Assembly: GCA_022709365.1 (NCBI GenBank)
Contig: JAKLIY010000001.1
Location: forward strand, 182,470-246,469
DNA length: 64,000 bases
DNA from: Pseudomonadota bacterium
Lineage (GTDB): Bacteria > Pseudomonadota > Gammaproteobacteria > Competibacterales > Competibacteraceae
Direction of reading: 5' to 3'
Part shown: piece by piece, positions 39,286 through 49,101 of the stretch
How positions within the stretch are numbered: position 1 is the first letter of the stretch
Layout: every line of letters starts with the position of its first letter
The notes under the pieces: generated by a model
What the model saw: the letters and a program-made list of their open reading frames with translations, nothing else
What the model was told of the DNA's origin: nothing
Databases searched by the model: none
Translations under genes and position numbers: made by a program

Positions 39286-40629
39286 ATGATTAGAACGATG
39301 CACACGCTTAAAAAGGGCGGCTGGCTGGCGCTGCTGGCGGCGTTAACGCCAGCGCTGGCCTGGGCCGAAGAGGCGGCTCCTCCCACGCTAAGTTCCGGCG
39401 ATACCGCCTGGATGCTGACTGCGACCGCCCTGGTGCTGTTCATGACCATCCCTGGCCTGTCGCTGTTTTATGCGGGCATGGTGCGCGCCAAGAACGTGTT
39501 GTCGGTGATGATGCAGTGTTTCGCCATCACGGCGCTGATGACCGTGTTGTGGACGATCTACGGCTACAGTCTGGCGTTTGACGCCACCGGAATGACCAAC
39601 GAAGCGATTAACCTGGCGACCTTTATCGGCGGTTTCGACAAGGCGTTTCTGCACGGCGTGACGCGCGACACGCTGACGATGACCATTCCGGAAACCGTAT
39701 TCGTGACCTTCCAGATGACGTTTGCGATCATCACCCCGGCCCTGATCGTCGGCGCGTTTGCCGAGCGGATGAAGTTCTCGGCGCTGCTGCTATTCATGGC
39801 GGTCTGGTTCACCGTCGTTTATGCACCGATTGCACACATGGTATGGGGCGGTGCCGGCGCGCTGATGTGGGACTGGGGCGTGATCGACTTCGCCGGTGGC
39901 ACGGTCGTGCATATTAACGCCGGTATCGCGGGCTTCGTGGCCTGTCTGGTGCTGGGCAAGCGCAAGGGCTATCCCACCACCGCCATGCCGCCGCACAACC
40001 TCAACTTTACGATTATGGGCGCGTCGATGCTGTGGGTAGGCTGGTTTGGTTTCAACGCCGGCAGCGCGGTGGCTGCCAATGGCGATGCGGGCATGGCGAT
40101 GGCAGTGACGCAGATTGCGACCGCCATGGCCGCTTTGACCTGGATGTTCGCGGAGTGGCTCACGCATGGCAAACCCAGTGCATTAGGCATCGCCTCTGGC
40201 GCGGTCGCGGGTCTGGTCGCCATTACCCCGGCGTCTGGCACTGCTGGTCCGCTGGGTGCGCTGTTGATCGGCCTGGCATCCGGCCTGATCTGCTTCCTGG
40301 CCTCGACCAAACTCAAGCGGGCGTTAGGCTATGACGATTCGCTCGATGTGTTCGGCGTTCATGCGGTTGGCGGCATTGTCGGCGCGATCCTGACCGGTCT
40401 GTGCGCTGATGTCGCCTTGGGCGGCAAGGGCTTGACCGGGGGCATCACCATCGGTACACAGTTGTGGGTGCAGACTCAGGGCGTACTATTCACTGTCATC
40501 TATTCCGGCATCCTCAGCTACGCGATCCTCAAGATCGTAGATATGGTGATCGGCCTGCGGGTGACCGGCGATCAGGAAACCGAGGGTCTGGATATCGCCC
40601 TGCACGACGAGCGCGGCTATAACCTGTGA
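39286..40629 (+). CDS. amtB: Ammonium transporter AmtB
   Basis: The predicted product is 447 aa. It has a likely cleaved N-terminal signal (ALTPALAWA) and then about 11 membrane segments. Family signatures are FYAGMVRAKNVLS, GGTVVHINAG and DVFGVHAVGGIVG, with the pore histidines. GGAG lies before the ATG at 39286; the ATG at 39298 is an alternative start. It is flanked on both sides by PII genes. Confidence 0.96.
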   Translation: MIRTMHTLKKGGWLALLAALTPALAWAEEAAPPTLSSGDTAWMLTATALVLFMTIPGLSLFYAGMVRAKNVLSVMMQCFAITALMTVLWTIYGYSLAFDATGMTNEAINLATFIGGFDKAFLHGVTRDTLTMTIPETVFVTFQMTFAIITPALIVGAFAERMKFSALLLFMAVWFTVVYAPIAHMVWGGAGALMWDWGVIDFAGGTVVHINAGIAGFVACLVLGKRKGYPTTAMPPHNLNFTIMGASMLWVGWFGFNAGSAVAANGDAGMAMAVTQIATAMAALTWMFAEWLTHGKPSALGIASGAVAGLVAITPASGTAGPLGALLIGLASGLICFLASTKLKRALGYDDSLDVFGVHAVGGIVGAILTGLCADVALGGKGLTGGITIGTQLWVQTQGVLFTVIYSGILSYAILKIVDMVIGLRVTGDQETEGLDIALHDERGYNL

Positions 40630-41118
<489 letters not shown>

Positions 41119-41149
41119 ATTTTGTCCTTCCTTCCCTACTCTCCCCTCT

Positions 41150-41170
41150 CCCTCCTGTTGCAAAGGAGGG
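41150..41170. repeat. Palindrome CCCTCCT / AGGAGGG
   Basis: Perfect 7-base arms flank GTTGCAA, between glnK2 and the polysaccharide exporter. It is a member of the window palindrome family and marks the left edge of the low-GC locus. Confidence 0.6.
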
Positions 41171-41265
41171 CGGAGCAGGCGAAGACGGGCAATGGATGGT
41201 GGCGTTGTTGGATAAATTGTTGCAACATATCCAGCAATACCGCAACCTCATTGGTCTGACCCATC

Positions 41266-42078
41266 ATGTTGGAGTACGATTCCGCTAAAAGTCCCCCCCC
41301 AGCGATAGATGAGTTCGTTCAGCTCTTTCGTTACCGAGACTTGGTTTTTTTAATGACAGGAAATATCCTGAAAAATCGTTATAAGCGCTCGATGCTGGGT
41401 ATTTTCTGGATGTTGTTAAATCCTTTATTACAAACGATCGTCTTGACCATCGCTTTTGGGACTATGTTTAAATCATCGCTATCGCATTATGCCGTTTACC
41501 TGCTAAGTGGCTTGCTTGTTTGGAACTTTATTACACAAACGACTCAATACGCGATGGGTACGATGGCCTATGGTGGTGGGTTACTGAAAAAAATCTATAT
41601 TCCCCGCGCTACTTATATTGTTGCCGCCGTTGGTAATGGAGTTATTAATTTCTTGGTCTCAGTCGTTTCTCTGATTGTTATTATCTTTTTTATCGACCAC
41701 CCATTTAGCACCGCTTGGTTTTTTATTCCAGTCAGTATTCTCATTTTAGCCGTCTTTACCTTTGGCCTTGCCTTGTTATTATCCACGGCTTCAGTATTTT
41801 TTACCGATACTGTAGATATTTATCAGGTTTTAATTCAGGCTTTGTTTTTTTTGACTCCGATTATGTATCCGCCATCTATCCTTTCACCCGAATTAAGTCA
41901 ATTTTTGGCATGGAATCCCTTTTTGATACTAATCGAGATTTTCCGTACTCCTGTTTACGCAAATCATCTTCCTGACGCCAGCCTGATAGTAAATGCAATA
42001 TCCCTGGCGTTGATCACCCTCCTAGCAGGTTGGATCGCATTCACCAACAAGGCCGACCAACTGGCTTATCGCCTATAA
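41266..42078 (+). CDS. Polysaccharide ABC exporter permease (Wzm type)
   Basis: The predicted product is 270 aa with six hydrophobic segments and an N-terminal amphipathic helix (LVFLMTGNILKNRYKRSMLG), as in ABC-2 O-antigen/teichoic acid exporters. It passes undecaprenyl-linked glycan across the inner membrane. Base composition drops sharply here compared with glnK just before. The ATP-binding partner follows 2 bases later. Confidence 0.92.
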   Translation: MLEYDSAKSPPPAIDEFVQLFRYRDLVFLMTGNILKNRYKRSMLGIFWMLLNPLLQTIVLTIAFGTMFKSSLSHYAVYLLSGLLVWNFITQTTQYAMGTMAYGGGLLKKIYIPRATYIVAAVGNGVINFLVSVVSLIVIIFFIDHPFSTAWFFIPVSILILAVFTFGLALLLSTASVFFTDTVDIYQVLIQALFFLTPIMYPPSILSPELSQFLAWNPFLILIEIFRTPVYANHLPDASLIVNAISLALITLLAGWIAFTNKADQLAYRL

Positions 42079-42080
42079 CC

Positions 42081-42824
42081 ATGGATACGACTGTCATACA
42101 ACTGCATAATGTCACGGTGCGTTTCCGCATTCCCCATGAAAAGATTCCAACCTTTCAGGAATACGCAATCCGATGGCTCAAAAGACGCAGTGTCAGTTAT
42201 ACCGATTTCAATGCTTTAAATAATGTTAGCTTTTCCATACAACAGGGCGAAACCGTTGGTATCATCGGTGCTAATGGGGCTGGCAAAAGCACCTTGCTTA
42301 AGGTCATTGCTCGAGTGATCCGCCCTAAGCAAGGACGGGTCTTCTTAAAAGGGCGAGTGGCGCCTTTACTGGAGTTAGGTGCAGGATTTGACTATGAAAT
42401 GACCGGGCGGGAAAATATTTTCCTGAATGGTGCGGTGCTGGGATTCAGTCGTAGAGATATAGCAAATCGATTGGAAAGAATTGTAGAGTTCGCTGGCATT
42501 GAAGAATTCATGGATGCACCTATTCGAACCTACTCCAGTGGTATGGTGGCCCGGTTGGGATTCGCGATTGCAACCGATGTTCAACCTGATGTACTGATCA
42601 TTGATGAGATTCTGTCGGTGGGTGATACAGATTTTCAGAAAAAGTCAGCGGCAAGAATTCTGCATTATCATGAGAATGGATCAACTATTCTGGTAGTTTC
42701 TCACAATCCGGATTCAATTAGGAATTTATGCAGTCGCGCCATGTGGCTTGCGCAGGGTTCCATTAAAATGGCGGGGCCGGTCGATGTGATTATGGATCAA
42801 TATTCGTCATATTCAAAGTCGTGA
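42081..42824 (+). CDS. Polysaccharide ABC exporter ATPase (Wzt type)
   Basis: The predicted product is 247 aa. Walker A is GANGAGKST, the signature is YSSGMVARLGFAIAT and the Walker B is VLIIDEIL. VAPLLELGAGFDYEMTGREN is typical of Wzt/TagH. There is no C-terminal carbohydrate-binding domain, so the exporter may not need a defined chain-end cap. The ATG at 42081 follows the Wzm stop. It overlaps the next gene by 4 bases. Confidence 0.94.
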   Translation: MDTTVIQLHNVTVRFRIPHEKIPTFQEYAIRWLKRRSVSYTDFNALNNVSFSIQQGETVGIIGANGAGKSTLLKVIARVIRPKQGRVFLKGRVAPLLELGAGFDYEMTGRENIFLNGAVLGFSRRDIANRLERIVEFAGIEEFMDAPIRTYSSGMVARLGFAIATDVQPDVLIIDEILSVGDTDFQKKSAARILHYHENGSTILVVSHNPDSIRNLCSRAMWLAQGSIKMAGPVDVIMDQYSSYSKS

Positions 42825-44533
42825 ATGGCCCCTTTATTTCACTGATTATTCCCGTCCATAATGTGGAATACCGATGGCTGGAAGCCGCCATCGACTCGGT
42901 CCGTCGCCAAACTTATCCGAACTGGCAGTTGTGTATTGCCGATGATGGATCCTCCCGTCAGGAAACGCTGAACTATCTGCGTAATTTACGGGATGAACGT
43001 ATTCAGATCGTCTTTCTGAACACGAATCGGGGTATCGCAACAGCGTCCAATGCCGCGCTCCATCTGGCCCAAGGCGAATTTGTCGGCTTTCTCGATCACG
43101 ATGATGAACTGACGCCACATGCCTTGCAGGAAGTAGCCCAGGCGATTGCTGAATACGCGGCAGATCTGATCTATTCCGATGAGGAGTATATCAAACCGAA
43201 CGGCCGCCGCTATTCGGCCCATTTCAAACCCGACTATTCACCCGATTTGCTTTTATCGATTAATTATATTTGCCATTTGGCCGTTTATCGTCGCTCACTG
43301 TTGCAAAAAATCCGTGGATTGCGCGAGGGCTACGATGGCGCCCAAGATCACGATTTGCTACTGCGCTTTCTAGAGCAAACAGACCGGATCGTTCATATTC
43401 CCAAAATTCTGTACCGATGGCGGCGAATTCCAGGCTCTACTGCTGATCAGTTTGCGCACAAGCATTATGCTTGGGAGGCCGGACGTAAGGCAGTGGCTGA
43501 GGCACTTCAACGTCGGAGTATCGCAGGTGAAGTGACCTTGGGCAAATATCCCGGCATTTATCGGGTGCGCCGTGAAATCCATAATCATCCGAAAATCAGT
43601 ATTATTATCCCTTTTCGGGATTTGCCGGCAGTGCTCGAACGGTGTCTGGATTCCATCCTGAATCGAACGGCTTATCCTCATTTTGAAATCATTGGTGTTT
43701 CCAACCAGAGCCGGGAACCAGCCACGTTGAAGCTGATAGCCGATTATCCACGCCGGGATACGCGCCTGCGCTTTATATATTATGATCAGTCTTTTAATTT
43801 TGCTGCGATAAATAATCTTGCCGCACGACAAGCCAAGGGCGATCATCTATTATTATTGAACAATGATACTGAAGTGATTCATCCCGACTGGCTGCAGGTG
43901 TTACTGGAACATTCGCAACGTGCAGAGGTGGGCGCAGTCGGCGCTAAGTTGTACTATCCAAATAATACCATTCAGCATGCCGGGGTTATCATTGGCATCG
44001 GGGGCAGTGCTGGTCATTCTCACAAGTGTTTTGACCGGAATGATCCCGGTTATTTCAATCGATTGGAGGCAATTCAGAATGTCAGCGCAGTCACTGGAGC
44101 CTGTCTGATGGTCAAGAAAAACCTTTACCAGGCACTGGATGGCTTAGATGAAAGAAATCTGCCTGTCGCTCTGAATGATGTTGATTTCTGTCTGCGTCTC
44201 CGTGAGCAGGGTTATCTGAATGTTTTTACGCCTTATTGTGAGTTGTACCATCATGAATCGCGATCGCGAGGTCTAGAAAATACTCCGGATAAGCAAGCGC
44301 GATTTCAACAGGAAATTTGCTATCTACGACAACGCCATGCCGCTCTTTTTACCAGAGGCGATCCTTACTATAGCCCCCATTTACCTTTGGATCGTGAAAC
44401 CTTTGGCCTGCGTTTTCGGCAACTGCGCCCGATGGCTTTTGCCCTGCGTAACGAATGGCAAGCCCATCATTCGTTGTTAGGAATCATGGCTGAATTGAGC
44501 CGGGAATTACTGAGATTGATTCATCGTGTCTGA
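42821..44533 (+). CDS. Tandem GT2 glycosyltransferase
   Basis: The predicted product is 570 aa with two GT-A domains. The first (residues about 5-230) has IPVHN, ADDGSS and the metal motif LDHDDEL. The second (about 260-500) has IPFRD, LLNNDTEV and ALNDVDFCLRLRE. The pair resembles the two GT2 domains of the large protein at 52380-56600, so they are paralogous modules. Starts with GTG at 42821, overlapping the wzt stop. It likely adds two sugars of the repeat or adaptor region. The donor is unknown. Confidence 0.88.
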   Translation: MNGPFISLIIPVHNVEYRWLEAAIDSVRRQTYPNWQLCIADDGSSRQETLNYLRNLRDERIQIVFLNTNRGIATASNAALHLAQGEFVGFLDHDDELTPHALQEVAQAIAEYAADLIYSDEEYIKPNGRRYSAHFKPDYSPDLLLSINYICHLAVYRRSLLQKIRGLREGYDGAQDHDLLLRFLEQTDRIVHIPKILYRWRRIPGSTADQFAHKHYAWEAGRKAVAEALQRRSIAGEVTLGKYPGIYRVRREIHNHPKISIIIPFRDLPAVLERCLDSILNRTAYPHFEIIGVSNQSREPATLKLIADYPRRDTRLRFIYYDQSFNFAAINNLAARQAKGDHLLLLNNDTEVIHPDWLQVLLEHSQRAEVGAVGAKLYYPNNTIQHAGVIIGIGGSAGHSHKCFDRNDPGYFNRLEAIQNVSAVTGACLMVKKNLYQALDGLDERNLPVALNDVDFCLRLREQGYLNVFTPYCELYHHESRSRGLENTPDKQARFQQEICYLRQRHAALFTRGDPYYSPHLPLDRETFGLRFRQLRPMAFALRNEWQAHHSLLGIMAELSRELLRLIHRV

Positions 44534-45590
44534 AAATAACGATTCTCTGATTACCCTGGCGGTGCTGGTGGTCAATTTTCGCCGCGCTGTTGATACTGTG
44601 GAATGTCTGGATTCTCTGCTACGCATTCAGGAACCCCGGTTTGATATTTTTCTGGTAGATAATGGCTCTGGCGAGGAGGATGCAGCGCTGTTAAACGAAT
44701 ATGCAGCGCGTTATCCCGAATGGATCACTTTTTTTGCGGATTCGCAAAACCGGGGTTTCACTGGCGCGCATAATCGATTATTTGCGGATATTCTCCCGAA
44801 AAGATCCTATGAATATCTGCTACTGCTGAATAACGATACATCTGTTGAACCGGATTTCCTAATGCAGATGCTGAAACGAATCGATCGGTCACAACGGATT
44901 GAAATGGTGGCTGCGCGGATGATGAAGTATGATAATAGAACTTGTATCGATAATCTGGGCATCACGTTTTATAAATGCGGACTGGCTTCCAATCGTAAAT
45001 CGATTGAAGATCCACTCCTTGGTCCCTGTGGCGGTTGTGCATTGTATACGGCTGATTTATTGCAGCATATTTATCAGGCGACCGGCGAATACTTTGATGA
45101 TCAATTCTTTTGCTATGCCGAGGATACGGACTTGGCATGGCGGTCGGTGTTGCTGGGCTATCGGGCAGCCTATGCTGGCGATGCTGTCGTCTACCATAAA
45201 GGCTCTATCGCCAGTGGTGGCCCCAACAGCGATTTTGTGCTGTATCATGGCATTCGTAATTCGCTATTTGTGCTGATTAAGGATGTGCCTCTTTACTTTT
45301 TACTTAAAAATCTCGGCTGGATTATTTTGTTACACAGCGCAATTTTTTTGCGTTATATGATCAAAGGAAAATTGATGATCGTATTGAATCTCTATAAGGA
45401 TTTTATAATGGGTATTTCAAGGATGCGTAAAAAAAGACAACTTCTACATCAAAAGAAACTAACAAAAATTAAAGAAATTAATCAACTTGTGAGCAAAAAT
45501 TTTTATGATCATCAATACTTGAAATCAGCTCTGAAAGAGTTGATTCCAGCACATCTCCGCATTTATTTTTCAGGGGGCATTAAGACTTAG
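44526..45590 (+). CDS. GT2 glycosyltransferase (rhamnosyltransferase-like)
   Basis: The predicted product is 354 aa. VVNFRRAVDTVECLDSL, VDNGSG and LLNNDTSVEP form the nucleotide-sugar site, followed by FCYAEDTDLAWR. This resembles WbbL-type enzymes. A hydrophobic segment near residues 262-282 and a basic tail suggest membrane association. The start is a GTG overlapping the previous stop by 8 bases. Confidence 0.86.
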   Translation: MSENNDSLITLAVLVVNFRRAVDTVECLDSLLRIQEPRFDIFLVDNGSGEEDAALLNEYAARYPEWITFFADSQNRGFTGAHNRLFADILPKRSYEYLLLLNNDTSVEPDFLMQMLKRIDRSQRIEMVAARMMKYDNRTCIDNLGITFYKCGLASNRKSIEDPLLGPCGGCALYTADLLQHIYQATGEYFDDQFFCYAEDTDLAWRSVLLGYRAAYAGDAVVYHKGSIASGGPNSDFVLYHGIRNSLFVLIKDVPLYFLLKNLGWIILLHSAIFLRYMIKGKLMIVLNLYKDFIMGISRMRKKRQLLHQKKLTKIKEINQLVSKNFYDHQYLKSALKELIPAHLRIYFSGGIKT

Positions 45591-45591
45591 A

Positions 45592-46218
45592 ATGGCTATC
45601 GGACCTTTCATTCGCCAATTACTTGGCCCCTTCGAAAAACCAGCATCGGAACTTTACCGTGCTATTTTCGTCGATTTATCAGCATTAGCTCGGCAGATTA
45701 AAGACAACGTTCCTGCTGAAAATATTTTGGAAATCGGCTGTGGGGAAGGTGCGCTAATAGAGCGTTTAGCGAATATTTACCCACAAGCTCACCTGGCCGG
45801 TATTGATATCACACCCAGAGTAGGGCGTATGTTTCAAGGTGACTTTAACCAAGTAATTTTTCAGCAGAAATTTGTTAAGGAATTTGTTGCTCAAAACAAA
45901 TCTTGTTTTGATCTGGTCGTAATTAGCGATGTGCTTCATCATATTCCTTGGGGAATGCATCAGGAGTTTCTGACTGATTCCGCAAAAGCCTTAAAACCTG
46001 GAGGATGCCTCGTACTCAAAGACTGGGAGTCTCGTTCAACACCAATTCATTTACTCTGTTATTTAGCAGATCGGTATATTACCGGTGACCAAGTGCAATA
46101 TAAAACATTGGATCAACTCCGAATATTAACTAAGATGGTGTTTGGTGAAGAGTGTATTAAGAAAGAAGTACGGGTTCGCCCTTGGTCAAATAACATCGTT
46201 TTTTTCGTTCAATTTTGA
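45592..46218 (+). CDS. SAM-dependent methyltransferase
   Basis: The predicted product is 208 aa. The SAM site is ILEIGCGEGALI, with DLVVISDVLHHI and LKPGGCLVLKDWE as later motifs. It may methylate a sugar or the glycan end. Base composition is clearly lower in GC than flanking housekeeping genes. It is packed against both neighbours. Confidence 0.85.
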   Translation: MAIGPFIRQLLGPFEKPASELYRAIFVDLSALARQIKDNVPAENILEIGCGEGALIERLANIYPQAHLAGIDITPRVGRMFQGDFNQVIFQQKFVKEFVAQNKSCFDLVVISDVLHHIPWGMHQEFLTDSAKALKPGGCLVLKDWESRSTPIHLLCYLADRYITGDQVQYKTLDQLRILTKMVFGEECIKKEVRVRPWSNNIVFFVQF

Positions 46219-46235
46219 TTCTGCGAATTTCAATA

Positions 46236-47207
46236 ATGGTGCAGCCTTGGTTGTCGGTCCTAATGCCTACTTGTAACGGTGAAGCCTATTTACCGTTTGC
46301 TTTGGATTCACTGCTAGATCAGCAAGAAACCGATATTGAGTGCATCGTGGTCGATGATGGATCAACCGATACAACTCTCTTAATCCTGCATGATTATCAA
46401 GATCGATTACCTATTAAAATAGTACAGAAAGAACGACAAGGTAATTGGGTTACCAGTACTAACTATGCTCTTTCAATCGCTAAAGGTAAATATGTTTGTT
46501 TTCTACACCAGGATGATCTCTGGTTTAAGGATCGCTTGGCTACATTAAAAAAAATTATTAAGCAATTTCCAGAAGTTGATTTTTTTTTGCACTCCTGCAA
46601 ATTTATCGATACAAACAACAACCCTTTAGGATTATGGCAATGCCCATTGCCAAGTCTCCCCCAAATTATCAAATCCGAGCTGATAATGGAAAAATTGTTA
46701 ATACAAAACTTCATCTCTATTCCTGCCCCAATTTTCAAACGGGAGATCGCTCTAAAAGTTGGAGGACTAGACGAGATTTTTTGGTACACGGCAGACTGGG
46801 ATTTTTGGTTAAAAATTGCCGCATGCAGCGACACACTTTATTATCCAAAGCCCCTGGCAGGATTTCGTATTCATCCCGATTCTCAAACCATGGTTCGTAG
46901 TTCCTATCTGCAAGACTTTCGTAAACAAATGGAAAGTGTTGTTGAAAAGCATTTGGCGGTTTGGAATGGGCATGAATCTTTAAAAAAGAGCATTTTCAAA
47001 AATGCTCTTTTTTCGATAGAAGCTAATGTTAGCATGGCGAGTATCCTGCATGGTCAAAAACCTCATCTATTTAGACTGATGGTTACTTTTTTATCACTAG
47101 GCCCTTCAGGATGGTTTCGTTATTTCAGAGATTCTCGTATTCGGGAACGGGTTTCCGCGAGATTGAAAGTAAGACTCAAAACTCGATACTACTCAATTCA
47201 GCGATAG
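46236..47207 (+). CDS. GT2 glycosyltransferase
   Basis: The predicted product is 323 aa from the ATG at 46236. It has SVLMPTCNGEAYL, VDDGSTDT and HQDDLW (metal motif), then WYTADWDFWLKIAA. The frame is open back to a TTG at 46215, which overlaps the previous stop. Neither start has a good ribosome-binding site. The low-GC sequence carries several homopolymer runs. Confidence 0.84.
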   Translation: MVQPWLSVLMPTCNGEAYLPFALDSLLDQQETDIECIVVDDGSTDTTLLILHDYQDRLPIKIVQKERQGNWVTSTNYALSIAKGKYVCFLHQDDLWFKDRLATLKKIIKQFPEVDFFLHSCKFIDTNNNPLGLWQCPLPSLPQIIKSELIMEKLLIQNFISIPAPIFKREIALKVGGLDEIFWYTADWDFWLKIAACSDTLYYPKPLAGFRIHPDSQTMVRSSYLQDFRKQMESVVEKHLAVWNGHESLKKSIFKNALFSIEANVSMASILHGQKPHLFRLMVTFLSLGPSGWFRYFRDSRIRERVSARLKVRLKTRYYSIQR

Positions 47208-47225
47208 CTGTTATAGGGAGAATAT

Positions 47226-48665
47226 ATGTCCCTGGATCCTCATCGGGATGCAACCTTAATCAGCCGAATTGAAGCAGCTCTCAATGAGGCTTATCTGGAC
47301 GAATGGAGACGCGAATCCGCTGAGGAGCGGTTTTCCATCGAAAATGAGGTCTTTCGCCGTTATAACCAAGCCTGCGAGTACGCCGTCCCCTGGGTCAATC
47401 ATATTGCTCCTCTGGCCGGTTCCAGAGTGGTTGAGATCGGTTGTGGGACCGGTTCCAGCACCTGTGCCTTCGCGCAATTAGCCGGGCAGGTGCAGGGTTA
47501 CGATATCTCACCGTCCTATGTCGCCGGTGCGCTGAACCGTGCACGCGCTCTTGGGCTGACCAACGTCGCTGGTCAGGCGATCGCTCCTGAACAGTTATTG
47601 AACGAGCTTCGTTGCCGTCATGAGGCGGAAAAAGCGGATTTCGTGCTGCTTTATGCAGTCCTTGAACATTGTACATCCGAGGAATGTCTGGAAACGCTGC
47701 GCGCCAGTTGGGATGTGCTTCGTCCGGGCGGTCATCTGGTGGTGATTGAGACGCCTAACCGATTCGGCTATATGGATATTCACACGGCTTTCCTGCCCTT
47801 TTTTCACATGCTGCCCGGTCCCATTGCGCTACGCTATTACCATCGATCCCAACGTCAAAAGATAATCAGGACTCTCGATCAGGCGCTCTTCGTGTCTGAA
47901 CAGGAAGCAGAACTGGCTCGAATCCGGCTCGGCACAGGGATTAGTTTTCATGATTTTCAAATTGCTCTCGATATTGAGGATCTCGGCCCAGTGCTCGCTG
48001 CCGACGGCTATGAACCAGAGATGCTGGCATGGTTTCCCATCACTCTTGAAGAGCGCCTGCTGCAAACCTTTTTCCTGGCGCGAGATGTTCCAGCCCCTAT
48101 CGGCTTCACCCGGTCTGTGTTGAATCTCATCCTTCGCAAACCAGTCGGCGCGATGCCTGATGAGCCATTGTTACCCCTGGTGTCCCGAGCTGAATTTATT
48201 ACCAACTATCAGTGTGCGAAGATCGAAGCACCCTCACAGCAGACCCACTGGCGCCAAGCGTTTGACCAGATCAATAGAACGGTGCTGATGATCCTAGAAA
48301 ATCAGACCGACCTCATTATCCCCGGAAATGAATTGAATATTGAGCCGGATCACGACATTATTCGCTTTAAAGCAACTGGATACGATCCTTGTTTCTACCT
48401 GCCACCTGTTGAACCGCTGCCCAAAAAGGCATTAATGAAAATCGAAATGGATGCTCCCGGTCATTCAACCCTGCAAGTTTTCCATGTTACCACTGATGCT
48501 CCAGATTATACGGAGGGGAAATCCAGTCGCGTGCCGATTTATCGTGGACGCAATACGCTGATAGTAGAATTGCCACCTGGTGTCACCGGTCATTTGCGCA
48601 TTGATCCCGGTGAGATTCCTGGAGAATATCGTATTTACCATATTGAAATTCGTTGTGAACCATAA
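47226..48665 (+). CDS. SAM-dependent methyltransferase with C-terminal beta domain
   Basis: The predicted product is 479 aa. Residues about 65-180 are a class I methyltransferase (VVEIGCGTGSST, VLLYAVLEHCTSEE, LRPGGHLVVIETPNRFG). A middle region with PFFHMLPG follows. The last 110 residues form a beta-rich domain (LNIEPDHDIIRFKATGYDP to IYHIEIRCEP). That domain resembles glycan-associated beta sandwiches, but I cannot name it. GGGAGAATAT precedes the ATG. Its stop overlaps the GtrA start. Confidence 0.83.
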   Translation: MSLDPHRDATLISRIEAALNEAYLDEWRRESAEERFSIENEVFRRYNQACEYAVPWVNHIAPLAGSRVVEIGCGTGSSTCAFAQLAGQVQGYDISPSYVAGALNRARALGLTNVAGQAIAPEQLLNELRCRHEAEKADFVLLYAVLEHCTSEECLETLRASWDVLRPGGHLVVIETPNRFGYMDIHTAFLPFFHMLPGPIALRYYHRSQRQKIIRTLDQALFVSEQEAELARIRLGTGISFHDFQIALDIEDLGPVLAADGYEPEMLAWFPITLEERLLQTFFLARDVPAPIGFTRSVLNLILRKPVGAMPDEPLLPLVSRAEFITNYQCAKIEAPSQQTHWRQAFDQINRTVLMILENQTDLIIPGNELNIEPDHDIIRFKATGYDPCFYLPPVEPLPKKALMKIEMDAPGHSTLQVFHVTTDAPDYTEGKSSRVPIYRGRNTLIVELPPGVTGHLRIDPGEIPGEYRIYHIEIRCEP

Positions 48666-49099
48666 TGCACAGGAAAATTAGTTTAAATTTTCCTGATTTT
48701 TTCAGGAACAATGAATTAATCAAGTTTTGTATCGTTGGTTCTTTTTGTGCTTTACAAAATATCCTAATATTATATTACTTAACTTCTATTTTAAATTTTC
48801 ATTATATTTTTTCGATATTTCTCCAGATGCTGTACGTTAACACTCTAGGTTTCTATTTAAATCGCCGTTATACTTTCTCTGTTCAAAGCAGCCAATTTTG
48901 GCAGGAGCTTTTCAAATATCATACAGTGATGGTCTCCAGTTTTTTTACTGTTTCTATTCTAATGTATTTACTGGTTGAAGTAATGCATATCTGGTATTTG
49001 TCTGCTTTTATCCTACTGACTATAGGTATGACTATCTATAACTTTCTGGCGCATAAAAGATGGACTTTCAAAAAAATTATTGACGACAAGGAGCATTAA
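48665..49099 (+). CDS. GtrA family flippase-like membrane protein
   Basis: The predicted product is 144 aa with four hydrophobic segments. FCIVGSFCALQNILILYYL, NRRYTF and NFLAHKRWTFKK fit GtrA, which moves undecaprenyl-phosphate-linked sugars across the inner membrane. It is followed by the polyprenyl-phosphate glycosyltransferase gene, its usual partner. The start overlaps the previous stop. Confidence 0.88.
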   Translation: MHRKISLNFPDFFRNNELIKFCIVGSFCALQNILILYYLTSILNFHYIFSIFLQMLYVNTLGFYLNRRYTFSVQSSQFWQELFKYHTVMVSSFFTVSILMYLLVEVMHIWYLSAFILLTIGMTIYNFLAHKRWTFKKIIDDKEH

Positions 49100-49101
49100 T
49101 T

